A stretch of DNA of 20,839 bases from a virus, in IMG/VR virus record IMGVR_UViG_3300032242_001865, positions 1-20,839 of that record; one strand, 5' to 3'. Of this stretch, positions 1 to 4,880 are shown piece after piece. Made by a program: the position numbers and the translations under genes. The notes under the pieces are model-generated. The model saw only the letters and a list, made by a program, of their open reading frames with translations, was not told where the DNA came from and made no database searches. Each line of letters starts with the position of its first letter. Position 1 is the stretch's first letter.

Positions 1-464
1 CTCACTTTAGGAGTAAATATGCATCACTGTCATCAGTTATTGATGCTATTAAACCTGCTCTTAATAGTGCTGGAATTGTTTTTTTACAATTTGTTAGTCC
101 TAGTGATGATGGAAAGCTTCATTTAACCACTAGACTTCTACATACCTCTGGCGAATACATGGAAGATACCGCCAGTTGTCCACTCGCCAAAAATGATCCT
201 CAAGGTTATGGATCAGCTCTCACTTACCTTCGCAGATACACTTTGGCTTCAGTAATTGGTCTTTATCAAGATGATGATGATGGTCAAGCAGCTTCACTTA
301 AAGCGGATGATTTTCTTAACCGCATCAAAGCATCTAAAACAATTAATGAATTAGAAAAGAATTACCTAGCGGTTTATGACCAAGTTAAGAATGACAAACT
401 TTTAACTTCTATGGTTATTAAAGAAAAAGACCGCATGAAGGGAGTTCTTAATGTTGCTGAATAG
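1..464 (+). CDS. erf: ERF-family single-strand annealing recombinase (5' partial)
   Basis: The protein anneals complementary single strands during phage recombination and replication, in partnership with an exonuclease. The reading frame is open from the first complete codon at base 3, so the start lies outside the window and at least 153 residues are present. The N-terminal part shows the ERF signature SKYASLSSVIDAIKPAL, followed by a stretch around H-T-SGEYMEDTA. The central hallmark is GSALTYLRRYTLASVIGL followed by an acidic DDDDG run, which matches ERF proteins of P22-like phages. The C-terminal part is charged and helical and is the variable region in this family. The next gene starts inside its last 14 bases, and the exonuclease two genes on is its natural partner. 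The first ATG at 159 is internal and is not the start. The family call rests on motifs only but is strong. Confidence 0.9.
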   Translation, partial: HFRSKYASLSSVIDAIKPALNSAGIVFLQFVSPSDDGKLHLTTRLLHTSGEYMEDTASCPLAKNDPQGYGSALTYLRRYTLASVIGLYQDDDDGQAASLKADDFLNRIKASKTINELEKNYLAVYDQVKNDKLLTSMVIKEKDRMKGVLNVAE

Positions 465-927
465 CTTTTATAAAATGAACTTTATTACAGGCGAAAATAG
501 TTACCAGGAAAGGATTAGCATTAAGAATAAAGGCGAATCAATCTTTGAATCTTATTGCACTGATAACAGCATTTATTTTACTAGAGTAGGATTTGATGAA
601 GTTAATCGCAATGTGCCTGACTTTTTTAAAATGAATCCTTTTATCAGAAATCTTCCTGATTATTACATCCACAATCCATTAAAACAATCATCAGCATTAA
701 TCATGGTTAAAGGAACTCGAAGCTTTAAACAAAATGAGTTTTATATGCTTGATGATCTTAATATCTATTATGCATCGGAAGCCTGTCCTTTATATTATGC
801 TTTTTGCTTACCTAAATATGAAAAGCCAGTGCTTTTTAGCCCTCAAAAAATTAAAGAACTATATTTGGAAGCTGAAGATAAACAATGGGATTCTGATTCA
901 AAAATTTACAGGACATTAGATATATGA
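451..927 (+). CDS. Probable PD-(D/E)XK-fold nuclease-like phage protein
   Basis: A 158-residue protein between the annealing protein and the exonuclease. The start at 451 is favoured by a GGAG at 441-444, six bases upstream; it overlaps the annealing gene by 14 bases. The ATG at 475 (residue 9) has no comparable site. The pattern resembles small resolvase/restriction-fold nucleases: Glu residues near the N-terminus (GESIFESYC, 28-36), a Pro-Asp motif (LPDYY, 68-72) and a strand ending in MVKGTRSFK (85-93), where family members usually have E-x-K-G. The expected catalytic Glu of E-x-K is Met85 here, so catalysis may be altered or lost. The stop overlaps the next start as ATGA, implying coupled translation. 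The fold call is inferred from a few motifs; an inactive or accessory DNA-binding role is also possible. Confidence 0.5.
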   Translation: MLLNSFYKMNFITGENSYQERISIKNKGESIFESYCTDNSIYFTRVGFDEVNRNVPDFFKMNPFIRNLPDYYIHNPLKQSSALIMVKGTRSFKQNEFYMLDDLNIYYASEACPLYYAFCLPKYEKPVLFSPQKIKELYLEAEDKQWDSDSKIYRTLDI

Positions 928-1574
928 CAAACATAACAATTAATTTAGATCAACCTATCGAGCAGGGATCAGATGCTTGGTTCTTGATGAAATTAGGGAA
1001 GATTTCAGGTAGTCGCATATCTGATGTTTTAACTGAAGGTCGCGGTGGTGCTGAATCATTAACTAAAAAGAAATACAAGAATGAGCTTATTAGAGAGCGA
1101 TTAACAGGCAAAAGGATTCCATCCTATAAAACACCATTAATGGCTCGCGGAATTGAGCTAGAACCGCTTGCAAGGGCTTTCTATGAGCATACTTATCAGC
1201 TTATGGTTGATCAAGTGCCTTTTGTGGATCATCCGAATATTGCAATGGCTGGATGTAGCCCAGATGGATTAGTAGGAACTGATGGTCTTTTAGAAATTAA
1301 ATGCCCTAGTCCTGAAAATCATTTAGATCATATTCTTATGGATGGGCAGTCTTTAATTAAATCTTATTATGACCAGGTGCAATGGCAACTTTGTGTTACT
1401 CAAAGGGCTTGGTGTGATCTCATTTCATTTGATCCAGAAATGCCAGACCACCTAAAAATGTATGTAGTAAGAATCTTGGTTGATCAAGATTGGGTAACAA
1501 AAGCTGAAGCTGCGGTGATCGCGCTTAATGCTGAAATAGAAACTATATTAACTAAACTAAAGGAAAAAATATAA
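924..1574 (+). CDS. YqaJ/lambda-type alkaline exonuclease
   Basis: A 216-residue exonuclease that degrades one strand of duplex ends to make single strands for the annealing protein encoded upstream. The YqaJ viral recombinase domain fills the protein. Visible motifs are an N-terminal QGSDAWFLMKLGKISGSR block (14-31), the GIELEPLAR helix (76-84) carrying a conserved Glu, the catalytic Asp in SPDG (114), the E-x-K pair in LEIKCP (Glu124, Lys126), and the downstream helix YYDQVQWQL (148-156) with the family's conserved Gln. All core residues of the PD-(D/E)XK nuclease site are therefore present. Length is typical of the family. The ATG overlaps the previous stop by four bases, and its own TAA shares a base with the next ATG. 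The pairing with an ERF protein is a classic two-component recombination system. Confidence 0.92.
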   Translation: MTNITINLDQPIEQGSDAWFLMKLGKISGSRISDVLTEGRGGAESLTKKKYKNELIRERLTGKRIPSYKTPLMARGIELEPLARAFYEHTYQLMVDQVPFVDHPNIAMAGCSPDGLVGTDGLLEIKCPSPENHLDHILMDGQSLIKSYYDQVQWQLCVTQRAWCDLISFDPEMPDHLKMYVVRILVDQDWVTKAEAAVIALNAEIETILTKLKEKI

Positions 1575-1798
1575 TGGCAATCACACATGACCTTATAGCA
1601 AAAGCAGGTGAGTATCAAAAGGATGGCGAAACAAAAGCTCGCTGGACTAAAGTTGGAGTTGCAATGTCCAATAAGTCTGGTGGCACTTCACTTCTTATTG
1701 AATCTTTACCTGTGAATTTTGATGGTTGGATTACAATGCGCGAACCACAACCTAAAGATGGCGCACCTAAAGAATCTTCAGGTGATGTTCCATTCTAA
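1574..1798 (+). CDS. Small SSB-like protein with acidic -DVPF tail
   Basis: A 74-residue protein, last gene of the recombination operon, starting within the stop of the exonuclease gene (TAATG). Its N-terminal 55 residues alternate hydrophobic and polar residues (RWTKVGVAMSNK, TSLLIESLPV, DGWITMRE), as expected of a small beta-barrel. It ends in a Pro/Gly/Lys-rich linker and SSGDVPF. Bacterial single-strand binding proteins end in a comparable acidic D-D-I-P-F tip used to recruit partners such as exonucleases and RecO. The location next to an annealing protein and an exonuclease fits a role in coating single strands or recruiting proteins. It is much shorter than a normal SSB (about 110 residues for the OB fold), so the OB fold is not demonstrated. 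Function is inferred from the tail and context. Confidence 0.55.
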   Translation: MAITHDLIAKAGEYQKDGETKARWTKVGVAMSNKSGGTSLLIESLPVNFDGWITMREPQPKDGAPKESSGDVPF

Positions 1799-1800
1799 AC

Positions 1801-1826
1801 AAAAGGGGATTAAGTTCCCCTTTTTT
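1801..1826. terminator. Intrinsic terminator between convergent units
   Basis: A nine-base-pair stem pairs AAAAGGGGA (1801-1809) with TCCCCTTTT (1816-1824) around a six-base loop, followed by further T on the + strand, giving a run of six T at 1821-1826. It sits three bases after the stop of the + operon. On the - strand the stem is followed by four T, so it may work in both directions. The - strand methyltransferase reads into it: its last codons and stop (1810-1812) lie in the stem and loop. Confidence 0.8.
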
Positions 1827-2391
1827 CTATTGCAATTTGATAAGCCGAATAGATAAGGTTAATGTCTTTATTAAATAGGGTTATAAAGTAATCTACAGCC
1901 ATTTTAGGTCGATCAATTGGATCAGGTAGGTCAGTCCATTCATAATCATCAAAAACAATTACACCACCGCTTCTTACAAGTTGGAAAGCCATGCAAGCAT
2001 CAGTCATCACATCTTTACCTAAATGGCTACCATCAATGTATATGAAATAAAATTGTTCATGTCCAGCAATAAGTGTTGCCATCCCATCAAAAGAAGTTGT
2101 TTGAATAACATAAAGATTTTGATTGGGTTTTTTAACTTGATTTACATTATTTAAAAATCTATCTTTTAATGAAGTTAGATTTAATTTATCATGTTCTTTA
2201 GAGCCTTTAAATGTATCTATACAAGTAAGATTAGCATCATCATCAATCTTATTAAGAAACCAACAAGATGATCTGCCTTCAAATGATCCTATTTCTAGGA
2301 AGTCTTTTTTGCCTTTTAATTTGTCATCAAAAAGCTTATTAAGATTGTATTCATTATGAGTAAACCAATCAGCGCTAAATTCTAATGTCAT
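1810..2391 (-). CDS. Class I SAM-dependent methyltransferase (TylF/Methyltransf_24-like)
   Basis: A 193-residue methyltransferase with a single Rossmann domain. Visible motifs in order are FLEIGSFEGRSS (31-42, SAM-binding loop), the acidic end of the second strand in TCIDTFKGS (56-64), the strand FIYIDGSH (116-123) and the conserved GGVIVFDDY (142-150). The IDGSH plus GG-x-I-x-x-DDY combination is typical of the family that includes sugar O-methyltransferases such as macrocin O-methyltransferase, so a sugar or small-molecule substrate is more likely than DNA; no DNA-methylase (D/N/S)PPY motif is present. An AAGGAT site lies about seven bases upstream of the ATG. It is the last gene of the - strand unit, downstream of two glycosyltransferase genes, suggesting methylation of a transferred sugar (inference). 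Its final codons (EKRGT, stop) form part of the terminator hairpin. Confidence 0.85.
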   Translation of the reverse strand: MTLEFSADWFTHNEYNLNKLFDDKLKGKKDFLEIGSFEGRSSCWFLNKIDDDANLTCIDTFKGSKEHDKLNLTSLKDRFLNNVNQVKKPNQNLYVIQTTSFDGMATLIAGHEQFYFIYIDGSHLGKDVMTDACMAFQLVRSGGVIVFDDYEWTDLPDPIDRPKMAVDYFITLFNKDINLIYSAYQIAIEKRGT

Positions 2392-2431
2392 ATTTTATCC
2401 TTTTGTCAATATATCACTTTTTTTGATTTAA

Positions 2432-2641
2432 TTATTTAATATAATGATCGCCATCTGAATTAATACCTATAATATTAACTTTATCTTCATCCCATGATGT
2501 AGTTTCATCAGAATCATAGTATCTATCTTCATAAAGCTTGTTTTCTTTTTTACCCCAGATGCGCTCATAATTTTCATCATAATCTTTTTTTTGTTTAAGC
2601 TTTGTGGTTGATCCTTTACCAGCTTCACTATATTTGCTCAT
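2432..2641 (-). CDS. Small charged conserved-type phage protein, unknown function
   Basis: A 69-residue, strongly charged soluble protein without membrane segments. It begins with a Gly-Lys-Gly-Ser motif (SEAGKGSTTK, 5-14) followed by an aromatic/acidic stretch with NYERIWGKK (24-32). This GKGS...Y..NY..I(W/F)G arrangement is, from memory, a recurring pattern in small phage proteins of unknown role. The C-terminal half is rich in Asp, Glu and Tyr. An AAGGA site stands about eight bases before the ATG, and the gene overlaps the end of the HNH-like gene by 14 bases, so the two are probably translated from one message. I do not recognise a function. The 40-base gap to the methyltransferase holds only that gene's ribosome binding site and A/T-rich sequence. 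Confidence 0.65.
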   Translation of the reverse strand: MSKYSEAGKGSTTKLKQKKDYDENYERIWGKKENKLYEDRYYDSDETTSWDEDKVNIIGINSDGDHYIK

Positions 2642-2993
2642 AAATTTTCCTTACCCATTTAGCAAAGTTAATTAAATCATTTTTATCGGCAGTATGTTTC
2701 ATTGTATTAGCTTTAGATGAAATCACTTGTATATTGCCTTTAATATAGCCTTGAGTGTTATCTACTCTATCAAGACTAGGGCTTAAATCTCTATTTCCAT
2801 CTATGGCTTTTTTAAGTGGAAGTCCCAAAATAGGACATACTTCTGGAATAATTATATCGGATATTTCTATATTAAATGGGATATTTTTAGTTTTTGCGCG
2901 GTATTGGGCTTGCTGAAATAATATCTTTTCTCGATTGTGTGATTTCCAATCTCTTAAATAATCATTTCTATTTCTCTTGTCTTTTGTAGGCAT
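2628..2993 (-). CDS. HNH-like homing-type endonuclease
   Basis: A 121-residue protein. The N-terminal 45 residues are basic and helical (RNRNDYLRDWKSHNREK) and probably bind DNA. The core reads CPILGLPL (53-60), SPSLDRVDNTQGYIKGNIQVIS (71-92) and SKANTMK (93-99), which is the signature of a group of phage endonucleases related to HNH enzymes in which L-D-R-[IV]-D takes the place of the usual His-rich first strand and the two Asn residues (GN, AN) are retained. Only one Cys is present, so the structural zinc pairs of many HNH proteins are absent. Such genes are usually selfish elements inserted between phage genes or involved in genome processing. The start follows the upstream stop directly (TAAATG). 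Nuclease activity is likely from the family but not shown. Confidence 0.75.
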   Translation of the reverse strand: MPTKDKRNRNDYLRDWKSHNREKILFQQAQYRAKTKNIPFNIEISDIIIPEVCPILGLPLKKAIDGNRDLSPSLDRVDNTQGYIKGNIQVISSKANTMKHTADKNDLINFAKWVRKIYEQI

Positions 2994-3263
2994 TTATTTA
3001 TCAGCTTTGTTATCTAACTTTTCATAAAGTTTATCTAATAAAGCTTCAATCCGATCAAATCTGGCTTCCATATCATCTTTGCGAACATATTTAGTTGGCA
3101 ATTCAACTTCAATCTTTTGAATATCATTGGTAACTGATTTAACATCGGTCTTTAATTCTTTAACTGCATCAAATATTTGCTTTGAAAACCATCCAAATAT
3201 TGCCGACAGCAAGCTACAAACACCAAAGATTACATTAAAAATTACTTGCCATTCCACATTCAT
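2994..3263 (-). CDS. Single-pass membrane protein with coiled coil (possible holin/lysis accessory)
   Basis: An 89-residue protein. Residues about 7-26 (VIFNVIFGVCSLLSAIFGWF) form one hydrophobic membrane segment close to the N-terminus. The rest is amphipathic helix: heptad-like repeats from 30 to 54 (FDAVKELKTDVKSVTNDI) and again from 66 to 86 (EARFDRIEALLDKLYEKL), separated by a Pro kink and a basic KYVRKDD. This plan (N-terminal anchor, C-terminal coiled coil, charged tail) is common for small phage proteins annotated as XhlA-like or holin-associated and for spanin-like components, but here the anchor is N-terminal and no lipobox is seen. No endolysin gene lies nearby in the window. A role in lysis or membrane targeting is possible; I cannot decide. 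Confidence 0.6.
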   Translation of the reverse strand: MNVEWQVIFNVIFGVCSLLSAIFGWFSKQIFDAVKELKTDVKSVTNDIQKIEVELPTKYVRKDDMEARFDRIEALLDKLYEKLDNKADK

Positions 3264-3277
3264 TTTATTTCTTTCCG

Positions 3278-3451
3278 CTAATTAATAATATGCTTTTCAA
3301 ACCCCAAATAAATATTGTGATCAGAGAGAAAATACACAGTAGTATGATCAGATAATAAAAGAGCCACACTACCCTCGCTAATGTCCACAGATTGGATTGT
3401 TTTATTTTGTAGAATATCGACATAATCATCGATTGAGCCTTCGGTGATCAT
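3278..3451 (-). CDS. Small protein of unknown function
   Basis: A 57-residue soluble protein (MITEGSIDDYVDILQ...). The frame could begin at a TTG at 3460, but the AAAGG at 3461-3465 would then touch the start codon; with the ATG at 3451 the spacing is nine bases, so the shorter form is chosen. The first half is acidic and helical; the second half is a hydrophobic beta-like stretch (SVALLLSDHTTVYFLSDHNIY) ending in a His-containing tail. No family is recognised. It lies between the glycosyltransferase pair and the membrane/coiled-coil gene in the same orientation with short spacers, so it is probably co-expressed with them. Confidence 0.5.
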   Translation of the reverse strand: MITEGSIDDYVDILQNKTIQSVDISEGSVALLLSDHTTVYFLSDHNIYLGFEKHIIN

Positions 3452-3460
3452 GGTGATCAA

Positions 3461-3465
3461 CCTTT
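3461..3465 (-). promoter_or_regulatory. Ribosome binding site deciding start at 3451
   Basis: The - strand reads AAAGG here, nine bases before the ATG at 3451 and directly abutting the in-frame TTG at 3460. The spacing favours the ATG. The start region also contains two copies of TGATCACC (one before and one overlapping the ATG), built on the palindrome TGATCA. Confidence 0.5.
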
Positions 3466-3894
3466 CTATATGAATTTAACAACTTCTTCAGGTAAAACAA
3501 ATTTTGTCGCATCATATTCTGTAAAGTCCCACCATAAGAATTGATTTGTTGCTAAATTTTTTCTATCCAACAATAAGTTGGTGTTCTCTGGATGCCCAAA
3601 GATATTCGGATCGGAAACCGACCATAGAACTATACCATATTTTTTGCGATCCCAACAAAAATGCTGAAAAAAAGAATCGCAACTTATCCATGTTGTGCAT
3701 TGATCTACAAGCGATCCCAACTCATCAAGAGATAAATTTTTTTTAAAGTCAGGCACTAATTGTTCTTCACCTTCGACACCTACTTGAATGATTGGTTCTT
3801 CTATTAAGCTTATGAGTTCTTTCCAATAAGGATAATTTTTTGGGTTTCTTTTTTTGTTTATTAATGGTTTTGAATAAGGTGAAATAATAATCAT
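3466..3894 (-). CDS. GT9/heptosyltransferase-like C-terminal Rossmann domain as a separate ORF
   Basis: A 142-residue protein that looks like only the second, nucleotide-sugar-binding half of a GT-B glycosyltransferase. It begins with a short strand and loop (IIISPYSKP), continues with a helix (NYPYWKELISLI, 20-31) and strand (IIQVGVEGE, 35-43), then LSLDELGSLVDQCTTWI (54-70), CDSFFQHFCW (72-81) and YGIVLWSVSDPNIFGHPEN (86-104). This follows the heptosyltransferase pattern of Leu-x-Glu-Leu helix, D-S-x-x-x-H motif and the Gly/Pro-rich donor loop. The gene starts inside the stop of the GT2-like gene (ATGA, -1 frame). The end of that protein resembles the missing first half, so the two may act together as one split enzyme. 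An alternative is a degraded fragment, although its clean ends argue against that. Confidence 0.7.
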   Translation of the reverse strand: MIIISPYSKPLINKKRNPKNYPYWKELISLIEEPIIQVGVEGEEQLVPDFKKNLSLDELGSLVDQCTTWISCDSFFQHFCWDRKKYGIVLWSVSDPNIFGHPENTNLLLDRKNLATNQFLWWDFTEYDATKFVLPEEVVKFI

Positions 3895-4865
3895 AGATAT
3901 AACTTTCTATAAGCATTTTCTAAACTCCCTGTCCAATTCCAATCAGCCATCTTTTTATAAACATTCCATTGATCTATGCCACCAAATAATGCATAAGCAT
4001 CCGCAATTGGTCGCCCTGGAATAATATCTGGATAGCAAGTAAATACTTCTGCATTTTCAATTTCAGGCAATATATGTTTAAACACAATATGATCGCCCAT
4101 GCCACCAGTTAATACTACAATCTTTTTGTCTTTAAAATTTACAATGTTTTTAAATATATTTTCATCATGCTCAAACATTTCCATTGTTTGATTTGATCTT
4201 ATACCGCCTTCTGGATTTTTAAGATGCCATGTAATAGCATTAGGAATAACTAAAAGCTTATAACCTTTTTGATATAATCCATTTGAAAATAATGTTTCTT
4301 CTCTATGTGCTACTCTTGATAATCCAAGATTGTAATCATGCACACCAGCTCGGTATAAAAATGAACAATAAAGATGCTCAACTTCTTTAGTTTTTTCAAT
4401 TAAACCCCATTGAATGTTAGGTTCAATTTGTATGTTTTCTAATTTGCCTGTGGATTTTGATGCATCATTATTGACAGGCAAAGGTGGAGTAATCACCGAT
4501 CCGCCAACTGCACCTACTTCATCAAAAGCATAATATGAAAGCCGCTCTAATACATTAGGTTCTGGTATTGCATCATCATCTACTCGCCAAACCCAATCAT
4601 AACCCATGGTGTTAGCCATCTGATGAATATGATGTTGTCCTTTCTTTTCAGCATATTTCCATTCCCAATCAATACCTTTGACATTAAGAATGTGAAATAA
4701 ATGTTGATAAAGAAAATGATTCCTTAAATCTTGTGGTTCATCATTATCATCAAAAATAACCAATTTATCTGGCTTTCTTGTTTGATAAATAATTGATTCA
4801 ATCACCATAGGCAAAGTAGAAAAATACCTGCCTTTAGTAGCAATTGAACATAATATCTTATCCAT
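3891..4865 (-). CDS. GT2-family glycosyltransferase with C-terminal half GT-B domain
   Basis: A 324-residue protein. Residues 1-240 form a GT-A glycosyltransferase: the N-terminal nucleotide-binding strand MDKILCSIATKGRYFSTL, a conserved VIFDDNDEP (36-44), the metal-binding RVDDDAIPEP (94-103, DxD type) and the acceptor-side region REETLFSNGLYQKGYKLL followed by WHLKNPEGG (188-221). It is expected to transfer a sugar from a nucleotide donor. Residues about 247-324 are an extra part: KKIVVLTGGMGDHIVFKHILPEI followed by FTCYPDIIPG, which resembles the first Rossmann strand and Gly-rich loop (G-G-x-G-D) of GT9 enzymes. The rest of that fold appears in the next ORF, which overlaps by four bases. 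An AAAGGATA site lies a few bases before the ATG. The gene follows the giant fibre gene by 15 bases, suggesting a role in modifying virion or host surface glycans. Confidence 0.85.
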   Translation of the reverse strand: MDKILCSIATKGRYFSTLPMVIESIIYQTRKPDKLVIFDDNDEPQDLRNHFLYQHLFHILNVKGIDWEWKYAEKKGQHHIHQMANTMGYDWVWRVDDDAIPEPNVLERLSYYAFDEVGAVGGSVITPPLPVNNDASKSTGKLENIQIEPNIQWGLIEKTKEVEHLYCSFLYRAGVHDYNLGLSRVAHREETLFSNGLYQKGYKLLVIPNAITWHLKNPEGGIRSNQTMEMFEHDENIFKNIVNFKDKKIVVLTGGMGDHIVFKHILPEIENAEVFTCYPDIIPGRPIADAYALFGGIDQWNVYKKMADWNWTGSLENAYRKLYL

Positions 4866-4880
4866 ATCTTATCCTTTATA

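Noticed and set aside
734-919. 61-residue ORF inside the nuclease-like gene
   Set aside because: It is nested in another frame of a supported gene, and its composition (Ile/Lys/Met-rich) is that of an AT-rich shadow frame.
1810-2391. Methyltransferase as a DNA methylase of a restriction system
   Set aside because: No (D/N/S)PPY or cytosine-methylase Pro-Cys motif is present; the IDGSH and GGVIVFDDY motifs point to a small-molecule or sugar enzyme.
3546-3746. 66-residue + strand ORF opposite the GT9-like gene
   Set aside because: It lies fully antisense to a supported gene and shows no motif or ribosome site.
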